A model generated the notes under the pieces. The model saw only the letters and a list, made by a program, of their open reading frames with translations, was not told the origin of the DNA and searched no databases. This document shows positions 16,768 through 25,475 of a stretch of 64,000 nucleotides of DNA, piece by piece. The position numbers were made by a program, and so were the translations under genes. Origin of the DNA: Candidatus Hecatella orcuttiae (GTDB lineage: Archaea; Thermoproteota; Bathyarchaeia; Hecatellales; Hecatellaceae); contig MTLY02000002.1 of assembly GCA_002011035.2 (NCBI GenBank), positions 62,001 to 126,000 of the forward strand, in the 5' to 3' direction. Numbering within the stretch: the stretch's first letter is position 1; every line of letters starts with the position of its first letter.

Positions 16768-16910
16768 CGGCTTTCCAATCCTCGGAATTTGGGGAAATAT
16801 CAAAGCTTTAAGCTCTAATAAAGTTTCTTGAAAACCCGACTAAAACACTGGAGAGGGCAAACCTTTAGTTTCCCTCCTTCCCCTGAGGAGAAGAGGAGAC
16901 TGACTGAACT

Positions 16911-17507
16911 GTGCCCCACATCTTCGACGCAAGCAGAAAAGACCTTTTAGAAGACCCTGAGCGCTGGAAGGGAACCAGCATCAGCACTATGCTCAGAAAG
17001 GCGGGGTTAAGAAGGGGAAAAAACATGGTCGATATGGGATGTGGAACAGGTTTTTTCTCTCTACCAGCCTCGGAGATAGTGGGATTCCGAGGCTTAGTCT
17101 GCTCTATAGACCTTCAATTGAAGATGCTGGGTTTCTTGAAGTCGAAGCTTAAGACATCGGCCGGTGTCAATGTGGAGCCCGTGCTTTCCAGCATTTTAGA
17201 CGCTCCCCTCCACACAGCATCCGTGGACCTAGTCCTCTTGGTGGACACGCTCCATGAAGTGGAGCGGAAGAACGCCCTCCTCAAGGAAGCCTGGCGGATC
17301 CTGAAGCCCAAGGGCCGAATTGCCGTGGTAGACTGGAAAAAGGCCAGGATGGATATCGGGCCTCCGTGGGAGGAGAGGCTGAGCTTGGACGAGGTACTCC
17401 ATCTTCTAGCCCAAGCCGGCTTTGGAAAGCCCTCCGCCTTCCAAGCGGGTCATTACCACTACGGGGTTACGGCCGTGAAGCCAGATTCTTCCTCTCCCCA
17501 AGGTTAG
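16911..17507 (+). CDS. class I SAM-dependent methyltransferase
   Basis: Rossmann-type methyltransferase of 198 aa. The SAM motif is MVDMGCGTGFFSLPA (about residues 39-53), with motif II SIDLQLKML and the post-core LKPKGRIAVVDW. It resembles the UbiE/arsenite-methyltransferase-like group but has no specific substrate motif. The GTG start at 16911 is the first in frame, giving PHIFDASRKDLLEDPERW, a common opening for archaeal UbiE-like proteins. Its 3' end overlaps the convergent MBL-fold gene by 41 bp. Substrate unknown. Confidence 0.8.
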   Translation: MPHIFDASRKDLLEDPERWKGTSISTMLRKAGLRRGKNMVDMGCGTGFFSLPASEIVGFRGLVCSIDLQLKMLGFLKSKLKTSAGVNVEPVLSSILDAPLHTASVDLVLLVDTLHEVERKNALLKEAWRILKPKGRIAVVDWKKARMDIGPPWEERLSLDEVLHLLAQAGFGKPSAFQAGHYHYGVTAVKPDSSSPQG

Positions 17508-18408
17508 ATGTTTTGGAGGCAGAGGTGGTTCGGCTTCCACCGCTCTTATAGAGCTCAAGCCTGCTGGCTTCCAGCATCTCCACTTTTCTCCCCAAGAACT
17601 CAGCGGCAGTGAGGACTTGAACCCCTCGGCGTTCAGCGGCTTCACAGAGGGGAGAAGCCAGCTTCCTGTAATTGAGGTCCCTCATGAAATGGTGTTCCAG
17701 CAGAATTGTTTTAACCGGAGTCTTCTCCACGATCTTAGCTAGGTTTTCCATGGAAGTCTCCAAACTGGCTTGGCTGTACCGGTAGCCCAGCATGTAGGTC
17801 AGGGGGCCGTCGACGATGAGGAAGCTGGGCTTCTCATCGAGAATGAACCGAGCTTGCTCAGGGAGGGAGGGCCCTTCCACATCGGAGGTGTAGACCAGCT
17901 TCTCTCCCCCCACCCCAATGCTGACCTCCACCACATAGCCCAGCTGAGTGTCGGTTCCGTGGGCGACGGCTTTGGAAAACCTCAGGGAAGTCCTGCCGAA
18001 AACCTTATGCACTCCGTCGGCGTAGTCTAGGGTCTTGGGGAGGCCTCGGATGGCTTGGAGAAAGCGAGGCGCCCTCTCTGCTCTTTGGCTGTAGTTGATG
18101 TTTTCCCGAGGATGCTTCACAAAGACCTTTTTACCTGTGTAAATGGAGGTGGGGATAAGTCCGCCTAGGTCGTGGTGGTCGTAGTGGTAGTGGGTTACGA
18201 TGAGGATGTCGGAGGCCTCAGCGTGGCTCTGCACAGCCTTGGCACATTCCTTCTGCCTAGCCAGCTCCAAGGGATGCGTAGGAAGCCCGAATCTTCGGGG
18301 AGCCAAAGAGACCCCAGGGTCTATGGTGATCTTGACATCCTCCGTCTCCACGTAGGTAGCCATGGACCTGACGCCGAAGCTGTCGAAGGCCAGAGGCTTA
18401 ATCAACAT
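17467..18408 (-). CDS. MBL-fold hydrolase, UPF0282 family
   Basis: Metallo-beta-lactamase-fold protein of the archaeal UPF0282 group. The metal-binding motif THYHYDHHD (H-x-H-x-D-H) is at about residues 73-81. Further ligands are likely H in VAHGT, D in YTSDVEG and H in LLEHHFMRD. The N-terminal FDSFGVRSMATYVETEDVKITIDPG is typical. At 313 aa it is normal, with a C-terminal basic tail overlapping the convergent methyltransferase. Substrate unknown; phosphodiesterase-like chemistry is usual for the fold. Confidence 0.85.
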   Translation of the reverse strand: MLIKPLAFDSFGVRSMATYVETEDVKITIDPGVSLAPRRFGLPTHPLELARQKECAKAVQSHAEASDILIVTHYHYDHHDLGGLIPTSIYTGKKVFVKHPRENINYSQRAERAPRFLQAIRGLPKTLDYADGVHKVFGRTSLRFSKAVAHGTDTQLGYVVEVSIGVGGEKLVYTSDVEGPSLPEQARFILDEKPSFLIVDGPLTYMLGYRYSQASLETSMENLAKIVEKTPVKTILLEHHFMRDLNYRKLASPLCEAAERRGVQVLTAAEFLGRKVEMLEASRLELYKSGGSRTTSASKTSNLGERKNLASRP

Positions 18409-18620
18409 TGCCCCAAACCTACAGTGCTTTGCCTAAATAGAAGCTTTCTAGCTAAAAAAACTTCTAACAAAAATAAAAAAAGATACTGGAGCGGTAGACC
18501 GTGTTAAAATATCGTCGAAATTTACGGCCAAATGCAGACGCTGAATTTTAAGCCAGCATGTTTTCGTGACCTGTTCGCCGGCTTATATCTTGGAAGCAGC
18601 GAGCTTCGGCTGGTTTCAGG

Positions 18621-19757
18621 TCAGCGGTAGACTCCGTATTCTCTCGCAGCCTTCACTAGGGCTTTAAAGTTCTCCGAGGGGGTATCGGGATTGGTGTCGC
18701 AGCCCGGCATCACTATGAAACCTCCCCCCTCTGCTGCGTAGTCTATGTTCCTTTTTACCGTTGCTCTAACCTGATCCGGAGTGCCCTCCAGCATGACAGA
18801 AATGGGGTCTATGTTGCCGCATACGCAGACCCTGTCGCCGACCATTTTCTTCACCGCTTTAAGCATGATGCTGTAAGGGTCGTCCGGGTCAAGGGCTACG
18901 GATTCGCCGACCACTTCCTTCAGGAATTTCAAGCTTAGCGGCCTTGTCTTCACATCTCCATAGTTGGCATGGATAGCGCCTGGAGATCCTTTCGGTATTA
19001 CATCCGCCGCCATCTGCAGAATTCCCGTTGTGTCTCCGCAGGGATGGTTAATGGGTATCATTCCAGCTTTGGCTATGGCATCGCAGTCTCTTGCTAAATA
19101 GGGTTTCACAAATTTTTCATGCTGCTTTGGAGACGTAGCCTCGGTGGACGCTACAGGGTCAAGAAGAGCCACGGCATGTGCACGGCCTTTAAAGGCGGTA
19201 TGGTATTTGATGGAATAATCGGTTATCTTGTCTAGCAGTGAATGGACTTTTTCAGGTTCCTTCACCATGGCCCTGAACATGGATTCATGTCCCATAAGAT
19301 TACAGGCTGTGCTGTAGGGCCCTGATACGATGACAGCGACTGCTATATGGTCTCCAACTTTATCCATCAGAATTCCCGCCTCTTCGATAACAGTTCTCAT
19401 CCTGGGATGCTCCTCTGGAGCCGGGAAGGTTAGGTTGTCCACATCCTCCCATGACTTTATTACCCTGTAACGAGTGTCCACGATGGGCATGTGCTTGCTC
19501 CAGTAGTTTTTAGCCCCCATGGCCTTTGCTTCAACGAAGCAGCCGTCGATGCCTGCGACGACGATATCGTCACCGAAATTTTCATTGGCAGCAATCTTTG
19601 CCTTCGCCATCTTTTCAGCATCATCGATGGCTGTTTGGGGTCTTTCCCCAATCTCCCAAAGGGCTCTCGTGATGGCTAGGGTGGCTACCGGCACTTGGTC
19701 TGGCTGTCCTCTCTGCAACGCTGTGGCAACCCTTTCAAGACTGGTCATTTTAGCCAT
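18621..19757 (-). CDS. MtaA/CmuA-type methylcobamide:thiol methyltransferase (uroporphyrinogen decarboxylase fold)
   Basis: Uroporphyrinogen-decarboxylase-fold methyltransferase that in methanogens moves a methyl group from a corrinoid protein to coenzyme M. The zinc site is visible: H238-x-C240 in PINHPCGDT and C353 in MPGCDTNPD. The ATG at 19757 gives 378 aa, preceded by GAGGGTGAAG. It lies 17 bp downstream of a corrinoid protein gene on the same strand, an MtaC-MtaA style pair. The substrate-specific partner (an MtaB, MttB or similar) is not in the window. It could instead serve tetrahydropterin or another thiol. Confidence 0.85.
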   Translation of the reverse strand: MAKMTSLERVATALQRGQPDQVPVATLAITRALWEIGERPQTAIDDAEKMAKAKIAANENFGDDIVVAGIDGCFVEAKAMGAKNYWSKHMPIVDTRYRVIKSWEDVDNLTFPAPEEHPRMRTVIEEAGILMDKVGDHIAVAVIVSGPYSTACNLMGHESMFRAMVKEPEKVHSLLDKITDYSIKYHTAFKGRAHAVALLDPVASTEATSPKQHEKFVKPYLARDCDAIAKAGMIPINHPCGDTTGILQMAADVIPKGSPGAIHANYGDVKTRPLSLKFLKEVVGESVALDPDDPYSIMLKAVKKMVGDRVCVCGNIDPISVMLEGTPDQVRATVKRNIDYAAEGGGFIVMPGCDTNPDTPSENFKALVKAAREYGVYR

Positions 19758-19774
19758 GATCTTCACCCTCCTCT

Positions 19775-20440
19775 CTATCCTCCACGCCCCACTAGGCTTC
19801 GAGCTGCTTCCACTGCCCCAGGGCCGTCGGCCGCCCACTTGTCACATCCTATCTGCCCCGCCCATTTTTCATTGGTCGACCTTCCTCCGACTAAAATTTT
19901 AAAGTCTTTTCGAAGCCCTCTTTTCTCCAGTTCTTCCACCACGTCTTTCACGTGGTCCCTAGTCACACTCATAAGGCAGGAGAGGGCTATGATGTCCGCT
20001 TTGACATCGACCGCCTTATCGATTATTTTGCCAGCCGGCATATCAACTCCCATGTCTTCGACGGTAAAGCCTGAGCCCTGCAAAAACAACCTCACGATGT
20101 TTTTTCCAATATCGTGGATGTCTCCCTCCACGGTTGCCAGCACAATCTTTCCGATTTCTTCTTCTTTTTTCCCAACTTCTTTTCCTAGATGTTCCAGTAT
20201 AGGTTTCATCACAGCTTGCAATGTTTCTCCGCAGAGGACGAGTTCTGAAAGGAAATACTCGCCTGTTTCATATTTTTCACCTATAATCTTGGTAGCCGGC
20301 AATATCGCCTCCGATATCAAAAACCTTGCAGATGCACCTTCGCTCAGCGCCTTATCCGTCAATTCCACGGCTTTCTCCGTATCGTACTCTACCAATGTCT
20401 GTTTCAGATTTTCAATATATTTGATCAATCTTGGCACCAT
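19775..20440 (-). CDS. methyltransferase corrinoid protein (MtaC/MtbC/MttC type)
   Basis: Methyl carrier that binds a cobamide. The N-terminal four-helix cap domain (residues 10-90) is followed by the B12-binding fold with D107-x-H109-x2-G112 in TVEGDIHDIGKNIV, whose histidine ligates cobalt. Next come SCLMSVT (the S-x-L motif) and the GG loop KILVGGRSTN. At 221 aa it matches family length. It is cotranscribed with the MtaA-like gene. A TATA element (CTTATATAA, 20459-20467) is about 20-30 bases upstream. The methyl donor is unknown because no MtxB lies nearby. Confidence 0.9.
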   Translation of the reverse strand: MVPRLIKYIENLKQTLVEYDTEKAVELTDKALSEGASARFLISEAILPATKIIGEKYETGEYFLSELVLCGETLQAVMKPILEHLGKEVGKKEEEIGKIVLATVEGDIHDIGKNIVRLFLQGSGFTVEDMGVDMPAGKIIDKAVDVKADIIALSCLMSVTRDHVKDVVEELEKRGLRKDFKILVGGRSTNEKWAGQIGCDKWAADGPGAVEAARSLVGRGG

Positions 20441-20629
20441 TATTCTACGTGAGGAAATCTTATATAAGTTTTATTTGCATAAATTTTATGAAGCTTTCAT
20501 CCAACATCTTCGCAAGCCTTTTGAATCATCATCGGACCTTTTTCCAAAACACGGCTTTAGGAAACCCTATGATTTTTAGCTCCATCAAGGAAAAGTTTTT
20601 ATCCCCTTCCAGCTTTAACCCTTTCCGCT

Positions 20630-20755
20630 GGAGGTTTACGGCCACAGCTTCCGGGGTAAGACCCGATCCCGTCCGATCTCGGAAGTGAATCCCGGAGGCG
20701 CCGCTCAATACTGCTCTCCGAAAGGGGGCGGGAAAGGGCGGTGCCGTGAACCTCC
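20630..20755 (+). rRNA. rrf: 5S ribosomal RNA
   Basis: The terminal helix GGAGGTT (20630-20636) pairs with AACCTCC (20749-20755). In between, GGCCACAGC, ACCCGATCCCGT and GGAAGTGAATCC are the universal 5S segments and GGCGCCGCTCAATACTGC forms helices IV/V. It is isolated from 16S and 23S, common in archaea with split rRNA genes. A TATA-like TTTTTATCC lies about 35 bases upstream and a T-rich stretch follows at 20757-20775. Confidence 0.95.
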
Positions 20756-20909
20756 CTTCTTCTGTGAACTTTTTAGAGGAATATCCACCTTACCTTTAGA
20801 GTTTACGCGTTTAGATTCCTCCAGGTTCACCCCCTTGTAGGAGGAAAATCTGGGGGATCCGGTTTTCTTCAGCATTATTTATTTAAGCCAATTGATCCAC
20901 TAGGCTTTG

Positions 20910-22148
20910 TCAATCGAGAGACTTTTGACGTTTTAACAAGTAAGCTAACAGCACAGCACCCACGGTGATGAACAAACAGAAAATCAAACCCGGCCGGTAG
21001 CTGCCTGTAACGTCAAAAGCATACCCCAGTAGGATGGGCCCTAGGATGCCGCCAACTCCGAAGGTGGTGGTCAGTGCCCCCAAGTTCAAACCTATCTTAT
21101 CCGGTCCAAAGGTTTCTTCCACAAGAGGCGCTACCAAAGCCCAAACACCAGCGGCGCTGAACCCGAATACGACCGCGAACACATACAGCATCCAAACATC
21201 GTCCACCCAGAGGAGCCCGACGAAGACAACCGCCTGAGCGGCTAAACATGCAACCAGCATGTTCTCTTTGCCGACTTTGTCGGAAACTGCCCCCACAGCA
21301 GGCGAGCCGGCGATGGTGCTACCGCCCATCAGCCCTAAAGCCAAAGCAGCCATGACGCTTGATATCCCAGCGTCCGTAGCAAAGGGGACAAGATGCACAA
21401 GCAAAGAAGTGAAGCAGAGACTTCCAAAAAAATAGATCCCGTAGAGTATCAAGAAAGACCTTGTAAAGACAGCTTGCTTTGTAGACAAGCTTACTTGCAA
21501 AGGATCCTGCTTCCTCGCTCGGACTTTTAGCCCATCCGAGTTTGCATGGTTTTTCATCAGAAAAGCCGCGAAGGTGATAATTCCGAGGAGTGCGAATCCC
21601 AAGGTTACTAAAGCTCCCCGCCATCCGTAGGTTGAAGTTAGGATTGCGGCTATAGGCGCCATGGAGAGAATGCCCAGCCCGTATCCGGAATTGGCAACAC
21701 CTACGGCTAGCCCCTTCTTTTCTTCAAACCACTTGACCACAGTCGAAATAGGCGGCACCCAAAGGCCGCTGGAGCCGAAGGAGGCTATACCCCAGAAAAG
21801 ATACAGATGCCAGACAGATTCTACGGAGGAAGACAGAATCAGCCCGAGGCCCACGAGAATACCTCCAAACATGATAACCTTCCTCGACCCGTGTTTGTCG
21901 CTTAGATGCCCCATGAGGACGGCTGAAAAACTGTGCGATATGGCATACAGCGAGAAGACAGAAGAGGCCACAGCCCTGCTCCAGCCGAACTCTTCCATCA
22001 AAGGTTTGAAGAACACACCGTAAACCTCGAAAACGCTGAAGGTGAAGAGGCACAGCGTCGTGGCCGCAACCACTACCCATCCGTAGAAAAAATTGGCCCT
22101 CAAAGAGCGTGAACTCCAAACTTCTGCTGAAGACTCAAAACTGTACAA
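20910..22148 (-). CDS. MFS transporter (OFA/monocarboxylate-like)
   Basis: Twelve-helix major facilitator carrier of 412 aa. The loop 2-3 signature MGHLSDKHGSRKVIMFGG (G-x3-D-x-x-G-R-x-x) is clear. The start FYGWVVVAATTLCLFTFSVFEVYGVFFKPLMEEFGWSRA matches the OFA group (oxalate/formate and monocarboxylate carriers). The solute cannot be deduced; a small acid or methylated compound would fit the nearby methyltransferases, but that is a guess. It is followed on the same strand, across the 5S gene, by the corrinoid pair. Confidence 0.88.
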   Translation of the reverse strand: MYSFESSAEVWSSRSLRANFFYGWVVVAATTLCLFTFSVFEVYGVFFKPLMEEFGWSRAVASSVFSLYAISHSFSAVLMGHLSDKHGSRKVIMFGGILVGLGLILSSSVESVWHLYLFWGIASFGSSGLWVPPISTVVKWFEEKKGLAVGVANSGYGLGILSMAPIAAILTSTYGWRGALVTLGFALLGIITFAAFLMKNHANSDGLKVRARKQDPLQVSLSTKQAVFTRSFLILYGIYFFGSLCFTSLLVHLVPFATDAGISSVMAALALGLMGGSTIAGSPAVGAVSDKVGKENMLVACLAAQAVVFVGLLWVDDVWMLYVFAVVFGFSAAGVWALVAPLVEETFGPDKIGLNLGALTTTFGVGGILGPILLGYAFDVTGSYRPGLIFCLFITVGAVLLAYLLKRQKSLD

Positions 22149-22157
22149 AGAGGCTTA

Positions 22158-22841
22158 TTATATTTTCGGGAGAATCTTTGAGTATTTCTCCATCCTCATT
22201 TTCCTTCCTTCAGGCTGAATGAGCCAAGTCATCCAGCAGAGTTCGATGGGTCTATACCCACAAGTCAGAGCAAGCTCCTCAGCTTTTTTCACAAACTCGA
22301 GGTCGTCGTTCACAGGCTCTAAGCCGGCTTTCACCATGATCTCGTTCACCACTCTTTTGACTATTTTATCAGGCATCACCGTGTCCACACCGCCCATCAT
22401 CCTAAGATACTGAAATGTATTCACACCTACACCTTTGATCCTTCCAACGGGGTCCTCCCTCCATTTTTGGAGGTCGGCGCTTCTAGCCCAAGTCCTGAGG
22501 GCTTCCCTATCATCGCCCAGCGCTGAAAGGTGGGAAGCTATGGCCTTGGCCATAGCCCATGAGCGCCTGTTTCGCCACACTGCCTTCAGTTCCTCCACGT
22601 TCGCCTCAGATAGATCTTTGAGGTTTTTTATTTTACCACTTTCCACAAACTTCTCGCGGAACTCCTCCACCTTCGGAACAACGGCGGTGAAGTAGTTTAG
22701 ACCGATGGAGGTGAACGCGGCGTCCACCACCATCAAAACCACGCTTCCACCCCACCTCTCTGTTCTGAGACATCTACTGCAATGCTCCTTTATCCCGGAA
22801 ACTTTTTGCATGTAACCGTCAACAATTCTCTTCAGCAACAT
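22158..22841 (-). CDS. HhH-GPD-type DNA repair protein (endonuclease III-like)
   Basis: Helix-hairpin-helix/GPD family protein of 227 aa. The hairpin GRIKGVGVNTFQYLRMMGGVDTVMPDKIVKR matches the base-excision glycosylase fold. The usual catalytic lysine after GVG is replaced by Asn, while an aspartate remains (MPDK). No C-terminal four-cysteine Fe-S loop is seen. An N-terminal pair CSRC is present. It could be a monofunctional glycosylase or a non-catalytic relative. It sits 9 bp upstream of the MFS gene on the same strand. Confidence 0.7.
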   Translation of the reverse strand: MLLKRIVDGYMQKVSGIKEHCSRCLRTERWGGSVVLMVVDAAFTSIGLNYFTAVVPKVEEFREKFVESGKIKNLKDLSEANVEELKAVWRNRRSWAMAKAIASHLSALGDDREALRTWARSADLQKWREDPVGRIKGVGVNTFQYLRMMGGVDTVMPDKIVKRVVNEIMVKAGLEPVNDDLEFVKKAEELALTCGYRPIELCWMTWLIQPEGRKMRMEKYSKILPKI

Positions 22842-23000
22842 CGGGCACTCCTCGGACGAGAAAACCGTCTACTATGAGGGAGATATTTCTCCATTTTAAG
22901 TTGAAAAATTATATTTAAAACCTACAGCCGACAGTTACGAACGCATTTCATGGTGTGGGGGCTCGGGAAGCATTTGGAAGCCAGCTTGATACTTAGCTTA

Positions 23001-23774
23001 TTAGCTTACTCTCCTCCCACCCCATTCCTGCCTGTAATGGCACTCATAGCAGTTTTCACCGAATCTTTCCGCCCATTCCTCATGGCAATTGATACACACA
23101 TCAACACGGGGTTTTATCTTCTCAAAGCCGCCTTCAGTGTGGCAAAGATCACAGTCGATTTTAGAGTGAGGCGTTTCTGTGTGGAGATACGTGATCACAT
23201 GACATCGGTCACATTCGGCGAAGTTTAAGTTGCCATATTCATCAGGCAAATGCCCTATAGGTGAACCCCAATCTTCCCGAGGATGGCATTTGTAACAATT
23301 GGTGTCCATCATGTATTCTGGAAGATCCTCATGGCAGTGTATGCAAACATCCACGGTAGGCACCTCGATTCCAGGTCCATGCATACCATGGCATTGTCTG
23401 CAGGCGATCTCCGAATGAGCCTTAACCTCGTGAAGACTGTTTCGGAGATGACATTCTTCGCAGATGGCTGATATCTGAGGATTGGTAAAGTTTATGAGAA
23501 CAGGAACCTCGTATATGCCTAGAACATATCTTCCTACCATGATCACCGACTGGGGTCCGCTTTCATGGCACAGATGACACTCGACGAAACTTTGTCCGTG
23601 AACTGATATCTCCCAGTCCTGAACAAAAGGCTCCATTATATGACATGCGCTGCAGTAGCGTGGATTTGAGATGATGCCGGTCCCTATCTGGTAAGTTAAA
23701 ACCGTAAAAGTGAGAAAGCTGAAAACTAGAATCATAACTAGGGCAGTGATCCCTATTTTCGCCACTCGACGCAA
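23001..23774 (-). CDS. membrane-anchored decaheme cytochrome c (NapC/NirT-like)
   Basis: Multiheme c-type cytochrome on the outer face of the membrane. An N-terminal helix (about residues 7-30) anchors it. Ten CxxCH heme sites follow (CSACH, CHLCH, CEECH, CRQCH, CIHCH, CYKCH, CDRCH, CDLCH, CINCH, CYECH) in 257 aa. The first part (CSACHIMEP, and HGQSFVECHLCHES) resembles the NapC/NrfH quinol-oxidising domain. The TTG start at 23774 follows a G-run. It lies 13 bp downstream of the Fe-S-type regulator and is probably cotranscribed. A role as electron relay from membrane carriers to soluble or surface partners is inferred. Confidence 0.9.
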   Translation of the reverse strand: MRRVAKIGITALVMILVFSFLTFTVLTYQIGTGIISNPRYCSACHIMEPFVQDWEISVHGQSFVECHLCHESGPQSVIMVGRYVLGIYEVPVLINFTNPQISAICEECHLRNSLHEVKAHSEIACRQCHGMHGPGIEVPTVDVCIHCHEDLPEYMMDTNCYKCHPREDWGSPIGHLPDEYGNLNFAECDRCHVITYLHTETPHSKIDCDLCHTEGGFEKIKPRVDVCINCHEEWAERFGENCYECHYRQEWGGRRVS

Positions 23775-23787
23775 TTGAACCCCCCGG

Positions 23788-24495
23788 TTACAATTTCTTC
23801 AATACTGTTGTGCAACATCTATCTCCGTCGATAATGCAGTCTTCGAGTTTTACGTCATAGTTTCCAAGGCATCTACTAATGGATCGAAAATAGGCAGCGT
23901 GACCTTCGCAGAGGGTCTTGGGGCTGAGCTTCGAGATTTCGTAGAAGATGCAGTTGAAAATTTTTATCACCAAGTCCCCCTCAGGCGTTCTAGTTATCGA
24001 AGGATAACAACCCATTTTTTCCAGTTCGCTGAGCACATGAGTGCAGAATTTCTCCTCGTTCCATTGCTGAATTCGATGCTGAAGGCTAAGGTTTCTCATC
24101 ATGTTCTCCCCCATTTTTTCTCCAATCTCCCGGAGGAGAGTCGCTGCATATTTTTCACCTTTCTTATCAATAAGACTTTCCAGCAATAATTGAGCCAGCA
24201 GTTGGTACTGACGCTGGGGGAAACCTAGATTCATATATCTGTTTGCAATTTTATAATACTGTTTGGGTCTGCCTGGGCTGCCTCTTTCCTCCAAAAAGGA
24301 CTCTACTAAACCTGCGTTTTCCAAGATTCTCATATGGTGGCGGAGGGTTATGGTTTTGAGGTTAGTCTTTCTCGAAAGTTCATCCAAGTCTAAAGGTCCA
24401 CAAGTTACAAGAAGGTCTAATATAAATCTTCTAGGTTTGATGGAAAGAGCCTTATAGGCTTCTTCGTCTTTCAGGTTTGAATTTGTTGAGAACAA
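23788..24495 (-). CDS. SufR-like winged-helix regulator with C-terminal cysteine cluster
   Basis: Transcription regulator of 235 aa. The N-terminal winged helix (residues 15-80: KPRRFILDLLVTCG, LSRKTNLKTITLRHHMRILENAG) is followed by a helical region. The C-terminal domain contains CEGHAAYFRSISRC (C-x12-C), then C and CC further on (LEDCIIDGDRCC). This resembles SufR-type Fe-S sensor regulators. It is the first gene of an operon with the decaheme cytochrome and is divergent from ccmA. A palindrome overlaps its own start and a related site lies in the ccmA promoter. The likely signal is oxygen, redox state or iron; this is inference. Confidence 0.75.
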   Translation of the reverse strand: MFSTNSNLKDEEAYKALSIKPRRFILDLLVTCGPLDLDELSRKTNLKTITLRHHMRILENAGLVESFLEERGSPGRPKQYYKIANRYMNLGFPQRQYQLLAQLLLESLIDKKGEKYAATLLREIGEKMGENMMRNLSLQHRIQQWNEEKFCTHVLSELEKMGCYPSITRTPEGDLVIKIFNCIFYEISKLSPKTLCEGHAAYFRSISRCLGNYDVKLEDCIIDGDRCCTTVLKKL

Positions 24496-24497
24496 AT
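24481..24497. promoter_or_regulatory. palindrome ATTTGTT-GAG-AACAAAT at the regulator start
   Basis: Perfect 7-bp arms around GAG, overlapping the first codons of the SufR-like regulator gene. The 12-mer GTTGAGAACAAA (24485-24496) recurs at 24712-24723 in the ccmA promoter. A candidate operator for autoregulation. Confidence 0.55.
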
Positions 24498-24711
24498 ACT
24501 CACAACATATTCTATTGAAGCCTGCTTCTTTTATTTTTTTCTCTTTAATTATATATATGGATAATATAATATTTATTTAAATTACAAATGAAAGAAAAAT
24601 AATTATTAAGCGGAAATATCAAGTTCACCTCGAGCTTAACTCCCGTGCCTCAGAGGATACGGTAGGTTTAAGTTGTTTTCGAAGATAGCAATAGAATATA
24701 TCAACACATGA

Positions 24712-24723
24712 GTTGAGAACAAA
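24712..24723. promoter_or_regulatory. repeated operator candidate GTTGAGAACAAA in the ccmA promoter
   Basis: Same 12 bases as in the palindrome at 24485-24496. It lies between a TATA-like AGAATATATC (24693-24702) and the expected transcription start of ccmA, a repressor position. Confidence 0.5.
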
Positions 24724-24755
24724 ATCTTTAGAGACTAAGGGAACAGTGTTTTCCA

Positions 24756-25475
24756 TTGAAAGAACACACACCAGTTGTTATCGAGCACCTCGCCAAGCGC
24801 TACGGCTTTAGATATGCGCTCCTAGATGTTACGTTGAGCGTGGGCCGGGGAGAAGTTTTTGGCCTCCTCGGTCCCAACGGCGCAGGCAAAAGCACACTTT
24901 TGAAAGTGCTTGCCACACTGGTGTCTCCATCCGGCGGCTCTGTACTAATAGACGGCCTCAGCTTGAAGGATAGGAAGGTGGAACTCCGGAGGAGGATAGG
25001 CTACCTAGGCCACGAGCCTCTTCTTTACAGGGACCTAACAGGTGAGGAGAATTTGAAGTTCTACTATAAGTTCTACCATTCTTCGCCTCCAGAGTACGTT
25101 CAGGAAAAATTGGATGAGGTATTTGAGCTTTTGAGGATAGGGGGCTGGCGGCATGAACCTGTCAGAAACCTTTCCAGAGGATTTAAGAAGAGGTTCGACT
25201 TTGCCAGAGCCATCATTCATGATCCTGAACTTCTGCTTTTCGACGAACCTTTTTCAGGCCTTGACATGGAAAGCCTAGAGGTCGCCCGTGAATTTGTGCG
25301 AAGCATGGAAGGGGAAAAGACTATCATCATCTCCACCCATAACATCGAAGAAGCCAAGGAGCTTTGCAACAAGGCAGCACTCCTAGCAAAAGGGCGACTT
25401 ATCCGCTTGTTGGAGGCCGGCGATATAGACGAGGTAAGCCTCAAAGACGCCTTTAAGGGAGGAGCCGCCCGTTGA
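24756..25475 (+). CDS. ccmA: cytochrome c maturation ABC transporter ATP-binding protein CcmA
   Basis: ATPase of the CcmABCD complex, which releases heme-loaded CcmE in System I cytochrome c maturation. Walker A (GLLGPNGAGKST), a signature loop in the NLSRGFKKRFDFARAI region (modified from LSGGQ), Walker B (LLLFDEPFSGLD) and the H-loop (IISTHNIEE) are visible in 239 aa. The TTG start at 24756 is the first in frame; AAGGG lies about 12-16 bases upstream. It overlaps ccmB by 4 bp. It has its own promoter with a possible operator. A generic ABC ATPase is excluded mainly by the CcmB next door. Confidence 0.88.
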   Translation: MKEHTPVVIEHLAKRYGFRYALLDVTLSVGRGEVFGLLGPNGAGKSTLLKVLATLVSPSGGSVLIDGLSLKDRKVELRRRIGYLGHEPLLYRDLTGEENLKFYYKFYHSSPPEYVQEKLDEVFELLRIGGWRHEPVRNLSRGFKKRFDFARAIIHDPELLLFDEPFSGLDMESLEVAREFVRSMEGEKTIIISTHNIEEAKELCNKAALLAKGRLIRLLEAGDIDEVSLKDAFKGGAAR

